The position numbers and the translations under genes were made by a program. Of a DNA stretch of 64,000 nucleotides, positions 26,818-35,069 are shown piece by piece. Under the pieces are notes generated by a model, which was not told the DNA's origin, ran no database searches, and saw only the letters and a list, made by a program, of their open reading frames with translations. The stretch lies in contig CAJOLD010000005.1 of NCBI GenBank assembly GCA_905235435.1, forward strand, positions 1 through 64,000, read 5' to 3'. Each line of letters begins with the position of its first letter. Within the stretch, counting starts at the first letter, position 1. The DNA comes from an uncultured Lachnospiraceae bacterium (GTDB taxonomy: Bacteria; Bacillota; Clostridia; Lachnospirales; Lachnospiraceae).

Positions 26818-27968
26818 ACCTGTGTCCCCGGGATGTTCCAGCGGCAGGGAGCGATCGGACCCGCATAGTCCTGCGCGGTCTCTCCCGCGGGATGGCGGAG
26901 GAACTTCTCCTCCGGGTCGCGGCTCAGATTCTTTCTGTCCTGAGGAGCGGACCAGAGCCCCTCATAGTCGATCTGACCGGCAAATCTCTCGTTATACGAT
27001 TTGAACGCATTGCCCGTTGCCGGGACCTTCGAGAAATCTTTGAAATAGGTATTGTTCCGGAATGCGGGAATCACGTAGAGATCTCTCGCATAGGCCCAGA
27101 TGTTTTTATATTCCGTCATGCGCTTTTTCTGAGGCCCCAGATTCTTGTAATAATAGGAGTCCCAGCGTGTCAGCGTGACAAAGAAACGGATATCCGCATC
27201 CGTCACATAGTCGCCGAACAGAAAACGCCTGCTCTCCAGACGCTCATCCAGCTTCTGCATGGCGGAGAAGAAATCGTCGTAGGCTTCATCGTAGGCGACA
27301 AGGCTCTGGCAGAACGCCATCCTGTAATGCGCGTTGTTGATGTTCGGGAACAGCCAGTCATTCAGACGGTCGATCTCGGTCCTGAGCGCTTTCGGATAAA
27401 GATCGGGGGCGTCCGGCGCCTGGAAGGGCCGGAAGTTCACCTCCAGATAATTGGTCAGCCTGTGATAATCATTGTTGACCACCTTCAGTGTCTGCTTATC
27501 CACCAGGGCAGGGACCGTTGCCCTTCCCCTGAAGTCCGGATCCGCATTCCTGTAGGCTTCACTCAGGAATTTAAGGCCCGTCGCCGCATCCGTGCGGCCC
27601 GGCTGATCTGTAAATCCCCAGCCGTACACGTTGGACTTTCCGGTGCGGTCCACGATAGAGATGCTGATGACATCCTCGAGACCCAGAAGCTCCCGCGTGA
27701 TGGAGGCGCGGTTGGACCAGTGGCAGCCCTTCGCCCAGAAAAGATGGTATCTCCCGCTCTCCGCCTTCAGCTCTCCTTCGCCGTCGCCGAAGGGCGTCAC
27801 GAAGCGGTTGGGCTGACGGACAAAAGCACCTCTCTCATCGATCTCGGAGACGGTCTCCTTCGGCCGCGGCAGTACGCCCCTCTCCTCGGCATCCGCCTGC
27901 GCAAGGTCATCGCAGTATACGATTCCGTCAACAAGCTCTTCTTTTTTCGTATTCTCTCTGTCTGCCAT
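26814..27968 (-). CDS. Glutathionyl-hydroquinone reductase-like protein (omega-class GST family, YqjG/EcM4)
   Basis: The 384-residue protein follows the Xi-class/GHR layout: a thioredoxin-fold half with the active-site segment LFWAKGCHWSNRASI (Cys82 where E. coli YqjG has a CPWA motif), VYGWGFTDQPGRTDA, RATVPALVDKQTLKVVNND and an all-helical half with FLFGDYVTDADIRFFVTLTRWD. The family reduces glutathionyl conjugates using the active Cys. Most Clostridia lack glutathione, and the loop is a GCHWSNR variant, so another thiol adduct may be the substrate. It lies 12 bases after an amino acid ABC ATPase gene and overlaps the GNAT gene. The family call is firm; the reaction is inferred. Confidence 0.85.
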   Translation of the reverse strand: MADRENTKKEELVDGIVYCDDLAQADAEERGVLPRPKETVSEIDERGAFVRQPNRFVTPFGDGEGELKAESGRYHLFWAKGCHWSNRASITRELLGLEDVISISIVDRTGKSNVYGWGFTDQPGRTDAATGLKFLSEAYRNADPDFRGRATVPALVDKQTLKVVNNDYHRLTNYLEVNFRPFQAPDAPDLYPKALRTEIDRLNDWLFPNINNAHYRMAFCQSLVAYDEAYDDFFSAMQKLDERLESRRFLFGDYVTDADIRFFVTLTRWDSYYYKNLGPQKKRMTEYKNIWAYARDLYVIPAFRNNTYFKDFSKVPATGNAFKSYNERFAGQIDYEGLWSAPQDRKNLSRDPEEKFLRHPAGETAQDYAGPIAPCRWNIPGTQV

Positions 27969-27980
27969 TTTAAGTCTCTC

Positions 27981-28748
27981 CTAGATTACGTAGTTATCGG
28001 ATGATTCCAGCATGTTGATGTTCTGCAGGAAGATCTGCAGGCGCTCGCTCTCCGGGTTCTCGAAGATCTGCTTCGGCGTACCGTCCGCGACGACCTTTCC
28101 GTTCTCAAGGAAGATGATCCTGTTCGCCACCTGCTTGACGAAACTCATCTCATGCGTCACCAGCAGGATGGTGTTTCCTTCCGACGCGACTTTCCGGATG
28201 GTGAGAAGCACCTCATTGACCAGCTCCGGATCGAGCGCGGATGTGGGTTCGTCCATCAGGAGAAGCTCCGGTTCCAGCGCAAGGGCCCGCGCGATGGCGA
28301 CCCTCTGCTGCTGCCCCCCGGACAGATGCTGCGGATAATGATACAGGCGGTCTTCCATGCCTACCTTGCGCAGTTCTTCAAGCGCCTTCTCTCTGGCTTC
28401 TTCCTTCGACAGCTTTTTTACGACCGTCAGTCCCTCCATCACATTGGAGAGGGCATCGCGGTTCTTGAAAAGGTTGAACTGCTGGAAGACCATCTCGGTG
28501 TGCTGGCGGAGCGCAAGGTTCTCTTTCTTGTTCCTGGAGGTCAGAGAATAGGTCTTATCCCCGAACTTTACGGTTCCGGCCTCCGGCCTCTCAAGCAGGT
28601 TGAGACAGCGCAGAAGCGTGGATTTTCCGGTTCCGGAGGGACCGATCACGGCCACGACCTCGCCCTTTTCAATGTCAAGGTCCACGCCGTCCAGGACGAC
28701 ATTATTCCCGAATTTCTTGCTCAGCCCCCTTATTTCGACCAGGCTCAT
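27981..28748 (-). CDS. Polar amino acid ABC transporter ATP-binding protein
   Basis: The 255-residue ATPase of the GlnQ/TcyC group has Walker A GPSGTGKSTLL, Q-loop MVFQQFNLF, signature LSGGQQQRVAIARAL, Walker B LLMDEPTSALDPE and switch LVTHEMSF. It energises the importer formed with the permease (28745-29467) and binding protein (29506-30351); its start overlaps the permease stop by four bases. The GHR-like, GNAT and M20 genes downstream suggest a sulfur-containing amino acid such as cystine or an S-substituted cysteine. Confidence 0.93.
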   Translation of the reverse strand: MSLVEIRGLSKKFGNNVVLDGVDLDIEKGEVVAVIGPSGTGKSTLLRCLNLLERPEAGTVKFGDKTYSLTSRNKKENLALRQHTEMVFQQFNLFKNRDALSNVMEGLTVVKKLSKEEAREKALEELRKVGMEDRLYHYPQHLSGGQQQRVAIARALALEPELLLMDEPTSALDPELVNEVLLTIRKVASEGNTILLVTHEMSFVKQVANRIIFLENGKVVADGTPKQIFENPESERLQIFLQNINMLESSDNYVI

Positions 28749-29467
28749 GACTCCACCTCCTTCGGCTGCGCGGGGATCGATATCTTCCTCTCCAGCCCGG
28801 CAAGGACTCTCTCAAGGATAAAGGTGATCACCCAGTAGATGATGGCGATGGAGCAGTAAGCTTCAAAGTAGCGGTAGCTCTTTCCGGCCATGATCTTCGC
28901 GGCCGCGGTGATCTCCACGACCGAGCAGGTGAACGCCAGGGAAGTCCCCTTCAGCAGGTTGATCACCGAATTGCCGAAAGGCAGGAGGGCGACCGTTGCC
29001 GCCTGCGGAAGGATGACCCTCCGCAGGACCTGGCCCCCGGACATGCCCATGGACCTGGCCGCCTCGATCTGCCCCTTGTCCACCGAAAGAATGGCGGAGC
29101 GGAAGGTCTCCGAGTCAAAGGCCGCCTGGTTGAGGCCGAGGGCCAGCATGGCGAATACAATGCCGGGAATGTTATTCACATCATAGCTTGTCCCGTGATA
29201 ATAGTTGATATATTTCAGCGCGATAGGGATACCGAAGTATGTGATATACAGCTGCACGATGATCGGCGTTCCTCTGATCACGGAGACGAACGCAACAGAC
29301 AGCTGGCTCAGCACCGGCACCTTTGCGATTCGGATCACCGCGATCAGAAGACCGACCACAAGGCCGATGATCATCGCGAACAATGTCAGGTAAAGCGTGG
29401 TGGGCAGGTACTTCAGCAGTTTTGGGAGCTGCTTTATGACCAGAGCACCGTCGAAAAGTTTCGCCAT
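28745..29467 (-). CDS. Polar amino acid ABC transporter permease
   Basis: The 240-residue HisM/TcyB-family membrane protein has about five helices and the EAA loop (SMGMSGGQVLRRVILPQAATV) that contacts the ATPase. FVSVIRGTPIIVQLYITYFG is the conserved N-terminal motif of this group. It lies 38 bases after the binding-protein gene. Confidence 0.93.
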   Translation of the reverse strand: MAKLFDGALVIKQLPKLLKYLPTTLYLTLFAMIIGLVVGLLIAVIRIAKVPVLSQLSVAFVSVIRGTPIIVQLYITYFGIPIALKYINYYHGTSYDVNNIPGIVFAMLALGLNQAAFDSETFRSAILSVDKGQIEAARSMGMSGGQVLRRVILPQAATVALLPFGNSVINLLKGTSLAFTCSVVEITAAAKIMAGKSYRYFEAYCSIAIIYWVITFILERVLAGLERKISIPAQPKEVES

Positions 29468-29505
29468 GTCAGAATTCTCCGTTCAGGTCGTTGATCAGTC
29501 GTTGA

Positions 29506-30351
29506 TTAGTCGTCGTAAACAGGTGAATAGTCGTCTCCGAAGTACTTGATATCAAGCTCCGTGCTGGTCCCTTCCTCAATGACCTCGCGCAGGGCCGCGT
29601 TGATATCTTCTACGAGCTGCTCGTTTTCCTCGGTGCGGCTGGCGATCAGGTAGCTGTCCATGCCCTCGTTGACGCCGTAGCCCTTCAGCTCGATGGGATG
29701 AAGATCATATCCGAATTCCGGCTCATAGAAACCGAAATACATGGGCTTGTCGATGATGGTGAAATCAAATTTGCCATCCTGGACGGAGGTCAGCTCGATG
29801 TTCATGTCCGCCTCATCGTAATTGATATCGATCGGATTATCCGGATTTTCTTCGTTATAGGTCTCTACGATCTGTGTTACGTTCACTGCCGCCTGCCCGA
29901 TAAAGGAAAGTCCTGCCAGGTCGGCTACCTCCACAGAGTCCGGAAGATCCACATCCTTATTGGCAACAACGATGTAGGCATTGGAGAAGATCGGGTCGGT
30001 GAACAGATATTTTTCCTCACGCTCCGGGTTCTTTGCGAAATTGTTGACGCCCAGCTGGTACTTGTCGGAGTCAAGGCCCGCGAAGATGGAAGCGAAGTCG
30101 GCGACTTCCCATTCCAGCTCATACTGCGGAAGCTTGTCAAAGATCGCGGTTACAAGATCATAGTTCTGACCGGTCAGCTCATCATCGTCTCCGTAGTAGG
30201 TAAAAGGTCTGGGAGAAGCAGCCGTTACGGCGTGGATCGTTCTGACTTCACCCTCTGCTTCATCGGCGAGGGCAGCACCCGCAAGGCTTCCCGTGAGCAC
30301 GGCTGCGCTCAGGATAACGGCAAATGCTTTTGCAAATTCTCTTCTTTTCAT
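29506..30351 (-). CDS. Amino acid ABC transporter substrate-binding protein, family 3
   Basis: The ATG at 30351 is favoured over 30354 because GAGGAG is then six bases upstream (about 281 residues). A signal peptide (MKRREFAKAFAVILSAAVLT, then an ALADEA cleavage site) precedes a two-lobe family 3 domain: ASPRPFTYYGDDDELTGQNYD, LGVNNFAKNPEREEKYLF, GLSFIGQAAVNV and DGKFDFTIIDKP. There is no lipobox cysteine, which is unusual for a Gram-positive binding protein that needs a membrane anchor. PRPFTYYGDDDELTGQ is the usual ligand-pocket start for cystine/glutamine-type proteins. Confidence 0.9.
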   Translation of the reverse strand: MKRREFAKAFAVILSAAVLTGSLAGAALADEAEGEVRTIHAVTAASPRPFTYYGDDDELTGQNYDLVTAIFDKLPQYELEWEVADFASIFAGLDSDKYQLGVNNFAKNPEREEKYLFTDPIFSNAYIVVANKDVDLPDSVEVADLAGLSFIGQAAVNVTQIVETYNEENPDNPIDINYDEADMNIELTSVQDGKFDFTIIDKPMYFGFYEPEFGYDLHPIELKGYGVNEGMDSYLIASRTEENEQLVEDINAALREVIEEGTSTELDIKYFGDDYSPVYDD

Positions 30352-30413
30352 CATATTCTCCTCTCTATGAGCTTTTAAACTTGTCTTAAGTTTTTGTCGT
30401 CTTGACATGAGGT

Positions 30414-30442
30414 ATAATAACACTAGTTCTCCTATCTGAAAA
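30414..30442 (-). promoter_or_regulatory. Candidate promoter of the amino acid importer operon
   Basis: On the minus strand TTTTCA (30442-30437), 17 bases, TATTAT (30419-30414), about 60 bases before the start codon. A small inverted repeat, CCTATCT...AGATAGG, just upstream (about 30431-30458) could be an operator. Confidence 0.45.
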
Positions 30443-30500
30443 ATATGTAAAAGATAGGACGGGTTATAGTCAAATTTTATAGCTGGTTCATAAAATAAAA

Positions 30501-30535
30501 GAGGGCTGTCCGCCGATCTCCGGCGGGCAGCCCTC
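30501..30535 (-). terminator. Terminator after the malY-like gene
   Basis: A 14-bp stem (gagggctgtccgcc / ggcgggcagccctc) with a 7-base loop, followed on the minus strand by TTTTATTTTATG, 13 bases past the stop at 30548. Confidence 0.85.
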
Positions 30536-30547
30536 CTATCCCCTGTT

Positions 30548-31735
30548 TTATTCCGCGCTTTGCAGCGCCTTCTCTATCCTTTCGAGCGCCTCCTTTAGTG
30601 TGCTCCGGGGGCAGGCCGCGTTGATCCTCTGGAAGCCCTCTCCGGCCGCGCCGAAGATGCTCCCGCTGTCCAGCCAGAGCTTTGCCCGGTGTATGATCAG
30701 ATCCTCCAGTTCCTCCGCGGACAGACCAAGATCTCTGAAATCAAGCCAGAGAAGGTAGGTGCCCTCCGGTTTTCGCAGTTTCACGCCCGGAAGCCGCTCA
30801 CTCACGAAGGAGACGGCAAAGTCCAGGTTCGCGTCGATGTAGGCGCGCACCGCGTCCAGCCACTCACCGCCCTTTTCGCAGGCCGCCAGGCCGGCGGCGA
30901 TCCCCGGCGCGCAAAGCTGGCTGAAGCCGGAAGCGTTGTACTCATGGCGGAACCTGCGCCTGAGGCCCCTGTCCGGAATGTAGATATTCGAGATCTGAAG
31001 CCCCGCGATATTAAAGGTCTTGCTCGGCGCGTAGGCGGTAATGGAAAAATCCCCGAAGTCTTCCCCCGCGAGCGCAAATGTCGTAAATTTCTTCCCCCAG
31101 GTAAAGTCCGCATGAATCTCGTCACTGAACACGATCACCCCGTGCCGGCGGCAGATCTCCCCGATCCGGCGAAGCTCCTCCGGATCCCAGACGCGCCCGA
31201 CCGGATTGTGCGGGCTGCAGAGCAGGTACATCTTCACATTCTCCTCTTCGATCTTCTTTTCAAGATCGTCAAAATCGATGGAATAGTACCCTTCCCCGTC
31301 ATTTTTCAGGTCGCTGCTCACCACGACGCGGCCGTTGTCCCTGATGACCTCCGAGAAGGGGTAGTAGACCGGCTGATTCACGATCACGGCATCCCCCTCC
31401 TGCGTGAACGCCCGGACGGCGCACGCGATCGCAAAGACCACGCCCGGACTCTTATTGAACCATTCCGGTCTCACGTTCCAGCCGTAATGGTCCAGGACCC
31501 AGCGGCCGACCGCCGCGCGGTACTCGTCGTCCACCTCCGTGTACCCGTAGATCCCGTGCTGTGCCTGGCTGATGATGGCGTCTTCTATATAGGAAGAGGT
31601 CCGAAAGTCCATGTCCGCCACCCAGAGCGGAAGCACATCCTCCGGAAGGCCTCTCTGTTTTTTAAAATCATACTTGAGACATTTCGTCCCTTCCCTCTGT
31701 ATCACTGTGTCAAAATCCAGATTTCTCTCACTCAT
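30548..31735 (-). CDS. MalY/PatB-family pyridoxal-phosphate lyase (cystathionine beta-lyase)
   Basis: The 395-residue fold-type I enzyme has the MalY/PatB markers LPLWVADMDFRTS, YGYTEVDDEYRAAV, LLCSPHNPVGRVW, VFSDEIHADF and the cofactor lysine Lys239 in AYAPSKTFNIAGLQ. PatB/MalY enzymes cleave C-S bonds of cystathionine or cysteine conjugates. Its ATG overlaps the stop of the cystathionine gamma-synthase-like gene, so the pair could run transsulfuration from cysteine to homocysteine. The locus is followed by an importer operon with further S-amino-acid-type enzymes. Confidence 0.92.
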   Translation of the reverse strand: MSERNLDFDTVIQREGTKCLKYDFKKQRGLPEDVLPLWVADMDFRTSSYIEDAIISQAQHGIYGYTEVDDEYRAAVGRWVLDHYGWNVRPEWFNKSPGVVFAIACAVRAFTQEGDAVIVNQPVYYPFSEVIRDNGRVVVSSDLKNDGEGYYSIDFDDLEKKIEEENVKMYLLCSPHNPVGRVWDPEELRRIGEICRRHGVIVFSDEIHADFTWGKKFTTFALAGEDFGDFSITAYAPSKTFNIAGLQISNIYIPDRGLRRRFRHEYNASGFSQLCAPGIAAGLAACEKGGEWLDAVRAYIDANLDFAVSFVSERLPGVKLRKPEGTYLLWLDFRDLGLSAEELEDLIIHRAKLWLDSGSIFGAAGEGFQRINAACPRSTLKEALERIEKALQSAE

Positions 31736-32889
31736 TATGCCTCTCCCATTGCCTGATCCAGATCGTTTATAATGTCGTCGCAGTTTTCAATTCCCACGGA
31801 CATGCGCAGCGTGCGGTCCGTGATCCCGTTCCTTTCAAGCTCCTCCGGAGGAACATCCACATGGGTCTGTGTCAGCGGATAGGTCAGCAGCGTCTCCGTG
31901 CCTCCCAGGCTCTCCGCGTACTGGATGAGACGGATCCGTCCGAGGATCTGCGCGACCCTCTCCGGGCTGTCCGTGTCAAAGGACAGCATGGCCCCCGGAC
32001 CCTTCGCCTGCCGCAGGTGCAGATCGTGGCCCGGATGCTCCTCCAGACCGGGATAGATCACCTTCGTGACGATCCCCTTCTTTTCCTGCAGCCAGCGCGC
32101 CAGCTTCTGCGCGTTCTCCTGCGCGCGGTCCAGGCGCACGGCAAGCGTCTTGATCCCGCGGAGGATCAGCCAGCTGTCGAAGGGGGCAAGGTTCGCCCCT
32201 GTCGTTTTATTGATAAAGCGCAGCTTTTCGGTCAGCTCTTCGCTCTTTGTGACCGTGAAGCCGGCGATCACGTCATTGTGCCCGGCCAGATATTTCGACC
32301 CCGAATGGATCACGATATCCGCCCCGAGGTCCAGCGGGTTCTGCAGATAGGGAGACATAAAGGTATTGTCGATGATCAGGAGCGCCCCGTGCGCGTGCGC
32401 AGTCACGGCGGTCTTTCTGATATCGGTGATATTCATCATGGGATTGGTCGGGGTCTCCACAAAGAAGGCCTTTGTGTTCGGCTTTATATAGTCCTCCGGA
32501 TCCTCTGTACTGAAATCGATATAAGTGAATTCGATCCCGTTCTTTTCACAGACGGACCGGAAGAACCTGGTCGTTCCGCCGTAAAGATCCCTGTCCGCAA
32601 GGATATGATCGCCCGGCCCGAAAAGTTCCGCGGTGACCGCCACCGCTGCCATCCCGCTTGAGAAAGCGATGGCGTCCGTGCCGTGCTCCAATGACGCAAC
32701 GATCTTCTCGAGCTGCTCTCTTGTCGGGTTCTGCACTCTGCTGTAATCATAGCCGGTACTCTGCCCCAGTCCGGGGTGCGCGAAGGTCGCGGTCTGGTAG
32801 ATGGGAAAGCTGATCGCGCCGTATCTCGCGGCCCTGTCATCTTCCTGCAGATGGATACATCGGCTTTCAACGCTTAACTTGGTGCTCAT
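31735..32889 (-). CDS. Cys/Met metabolism PLP enzyme (cystathionine gamma-synthase / gamma-lyase type)
   Basis: The ATG at 32889 is chosen (GGAGG seven bases upstream), giving 384 residues. It shows the family signatures GYDYSRVQNPTREQLE, IAFSSGMAAVAV, VETPTNPMMNITDI and the cofactor lysine Lys199 in IHSGSKYLAGHNDV. The motif set fits MetB/MetC; sequence alone does not separate gamma-synthase from gamma-lyase. With the MalY-type lyase directly downstream, gamma-synthase is the better fit. Confidence 0.9.
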   Translation of the reverse strand: MSTKLSVESRCIHLQEDDRAARYGAISFPIYQTATFAHPGLGQSTGYDYSRVQNPTREQLEKIVASLEHGTDAIAFSSGMAAVAVTAELFGPGDHILADRDLYGGTTRFFRSVCEKNGIEFTYIDFSTEDPEDYIKPNTKAFFVETPTNPMMNITDIRKTAVTAHAHGALLIIDNTFMSPYLQNPLDLGADIVIHSGSKYLAGHNDVIAGFTVTKSEELTEKLRFINKTTGANLAPFDSWLILRGIKTLAVRLDRAQENAQKLARWLQEKKGIVTKVIYPGLEEHPGHDLHLRQAKGPGAMLSFDTDSPERVAQILGRIRLIQYAESLGGTETLLTYPLTQTHVDVPPEELERNGITDRTLRMSVGIENCDDIINDLDQAMGEA

Positions 32890-32928
32890 AGTATGCCTCC
32901 TCAAATAATGTCTGTTTCCCGCACCTTG

Positions 32929-32957
32929 AGTATATAGTCGGAAGCCGGAATTGAAAA
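32929..32957 (-). promoter_or_regulatory. Promoter of the cystathionine synthase/lyase operon
   Basis: On the minus strand TTTTCA (32957-32952), 17 bases, TATACT (32934-32929), about 40 bases before the ATG. There is no space for an S-box riboswitch. Confidence 0.6.
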
Positions 32958-32962
32958 ATATT

Positions 32963-33002
32963 GAAAAAAAAGAGTCGGCTATAGGAAATACCTATGGCCG
33001 AC
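32963..33002 (-). terminator. Terminator of the lar operon
   Basis: A 12-bp stem (gtcggctatagg / cctatggccgac, one G-T pair) with an AAATA loop and an eight-T run on the minus strand. The larC stop codon lies inside the stem. Confidence 0.92.
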
Positions 33003-34317
33003 CTGTGTTTTTATTTTTTTTGGCCGCGAGTTCCACCTCTTCGATGGTCACTCCGCTCTCTGCCGCGGCCCGCGCAAGGTCCTCGTACTCGAACTTGGAC
33101 CGGGAGACTCCGAAGCCGGAAGCGCTCTTTTCGCGGATCACGCCGTAGGGCGTCTCCACCTCCCGGATCTCTCTTTGCAGCACATAGCGGTCCACCCGCC
33201 GCTGCCGGATGCCGAGCGTTGTCGTATGCTTAAAGACCGCGGCCGCCATGGCCTCCCCATCTTCCTCCCGGCACAGGACGCCGAGAAGGATGCCGGGCCT
33301 CGATTTTTTCATGCCGATCGGCATGGTCCAGACGTCCAGGGCGCCGGCTTCAAAAAGCCTGTCCATCGCGAAACCGATCTTCTCCCCCGTCATATCGTCG
33401 AGGTTGCAGAGCAGTTCGACCGCCGCCCCGCCGGGATCCTGCGCATTTTTGCCCGGCTCCCCAGTCTCCCCGAGAAAGACCCGCAGACCGTTCATGAACG
33501 CGAAATCCTTTGTCCCCATGCCGCAGCCGGAGGCTTCCACCCGCATGACGGGCATGTCCCCGAAGCGCGAAACAAAGTGCTTTACGAGGGCTGCCCCCGT
33601 GGGCGTGCAGAGCTCTCCCTCGACTTTTCCGCCGTAGATCGGGACTCCTTTAAGGATATAGGCCGTGGCGGGGGCCGGCACCGGAAGGATGCCGTGCGCG
33701 CAGCGCACATGACCGCTGCCCACGTGGACCGGTGACGCGATCACCTCGCCGGGCCCGATCTCCTCCATCAGCATACAGACTGCCGTGATGTCCGCAAGCG
33801 CGTCCATCGTCCCGACCTCATGAAAATGGATCTCCTCCACGGAGACCCCGTGCACGCTGCTCTCCGCCTCCGCGATCAGCCGGTAGACTTCCAGCACATC
33901 CCGGCGCACCCCTTCCGGAATCTTCAGATGGTCGTTTACCAGGTGCTCGATCTCCCGCAGACTCGTGTGGTGGTGGTCATGGCTGTGCGCATGGCCGTGG
34001 TCGTGATCGTGGTCGTGGCTGTGCGCATGGCCGTGGTCGTGATCTCCCGCATCTACGCGCGCCGCGCCGTCCTCCGAAAGTCCGTCCCTTACCTGCACGT
34101 CGAGGCTCTCCTCCTCGCTGCCGCGGACTCTCACCGACATGCGTGTGCCGGCGACCCCGCACTTTTTGACGGTCTCCCTGCGATATTCCACGCCGGGGAT
34201 CCCGGCCGCGTTCAGCTTTGCCGTCATTGCCTCCGGATCCGGGACCAGCTCCAGCAGCGCCGCCGAAAGCATATCGCCGGCGGCCCCCATTCCGAGATCA
34301 AGGTATAATGTCTTCAT
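32992..34317 (-). CDS. larC: LarC, nickel insertase of the nickel-pincer cofactor
   Basis: LarC is the CTP-dependent cyclometallase that inserts nickel into the pyridinium-thiocarboxylate cofactor used by lactate racemase and relatives. The 441-residue sequence starts MKTLYLDLGMGAAGDMLSAA and contains EEIHFHEVGTMDALADI, LCTPTGAALVKHF and a C-terminal half with RPGILLGVLCREEDG. A His/Asp-rich segment at about residues 92-118 probably stores or delivers nickel and is coded by a duplicated 36-base unit. In Lactiplantibacillus larC is split and joined by frameshifting; here it is a single frame. Its start overlaps larB by four bases. Confidence 0.95.
   Translation of the reverse strand: MKTLYLDLGMGAAGDMLSAALLELVPDPEAMTAKLNAAGIPGVEYRRETVKKCGVAGTRMSVRVRGSEEESLDVQVRDGLSEDGAARVDAGDHDHGHAHSHDHDHDHGHAHSHDHHHTSLREIEHLVNDHLKIPEGVRRDVLEVYRLIAEAESSVHGVSVEEIHFHEVGTMDALADITAVCMLMEEIGPGEVIASPVHVGSGHVRCAHGILPVPAPATAYILKGVPIYGGKVEGELCTPTGAALVKHFVSRFGDMPVMRVEASGCGMGTKDFAFMNGLRVFLGETGEPGKNAQDPGGAAVELLCNLDDMTGEKIGFAMDRLFEAGALDVWTMPIGMKKSRPGILLGVLCREEDGEAMAAAVFKHTTTLGIRQRRVDRYVLQREIREVETPYGVIREKSASGFGVSRSKFEYEDLARAAAESGVTIEEVELAAKKNKNTGRP
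33981..34044. repeat. Direct repeat coding the LarC histidine-rich loop
   Basis: Two identical 28-base copies (33981-34008 and 34017-34044) with a 36-base period encode the repeated DHDHGHAHSHDH-type motif. Copy number could vary in steps of 12 residues without breaking the frame. Confidence 0.85.
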
Positions 34318-35069
34318 CTTTTCGTCCCCATATGATTGATCCGGCTGGCAAGGAAGCCCGCGCCGAAACCATTGTCGATATTGACCACAGATACGCCGCT
34401 CGCGCAGGAATTGAGCATGGACAGAAGGGCGGAAAGTCCGCCGAAGGAAGCCCCGTAGCCGACGCTGGTCGGCACCGCGATGACCGGGCAGTCGGCAAGC
34501 CCGCCGATGACGCTGGCCAGCGCGCCTTCCATACCCGCGATGGCGATGATCACATTGGCGCCCATCACCTCGTCGAGGTGGGACAGCAGCCGGTGAAGGC
34601 CCGCGACTCCCACGTCATAGAGGCGGATGACCTCGTTTCCGTAGGCCTCGGCCGTCAGCGCGGCCTCCTCCGCGACCGGCATGTCGCTGGTCCCGGCGGC
34701 GGCAACTACGATGGTCCCGCACCCGTCCTTCCGGGGAAGCTCCCCGACGATCCCGAGCCGCGGGATCTCATGATAGGTGAGGGGATGCTCTTCGCCGATG
34801 ATCCGCGCCGTCTCCGGGGAGATCCTGGTCACCAGGATGGTCTTCTCCCCCGCCGCGCGCAGCGTATCAAGGATGCCCGTGATCTGCTCCGCCGTCTTGC
34901 CGGCGCCGTAGATCACCTCAGCGGCACCGTTCCTCGTCTTTCTGTGCAGATCGACCTTCGCGTATCCGAGATCCGCAAAAGGCTCCTTTTTAACAGCAAG
35001 GAGAGCCTCGTCCACGGAGAGCTCTCCTGCCTGTACTTTTTCAAGAATTTTTCTTACGTCGTCACTCAT
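34314..35069 (-). CDS. larB: LarB, nicotinate adenine dinucleotide carboxylase/hydrolase
   Basis: LarB carboxylates the pyridinium ring of NaAD and releases AMP, the first step of the nickel-pincer cofactor path. The 251-residue protein has the PurE-like core: VVAAAGTSDMPVAEEAALTA, VGVAGLHRLL, VIIAIAGMEGALASVIGGL and PTSVGYGASFGGLSALLSM. Both ends overlap its neighbours by four bases (larE upstream, larC downstream). Confidence 0.96.
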   Translation of the reverse strand: MSDDVRKILEKVQAGELSVDEALLAVKKEPFADLGYAKVDLHRKTRNGAAEVIYGAGKTAEQITGILDTLRAAGEKTILVTRISPETARIIGEEHPLTYHEIPRLGIVGELPRKDGCGTIVVAAAGTSDMPVAEEAALTAEAYGNEVIRLYDVGVAGLHRLLSHLDEVMGANVIIAIAGMEGALASVIGGLADCPVIAVPTSVGYGASFGGLSALLSMLNSCASGVSVVNIDNGFGAGFLASRINHMGTKR

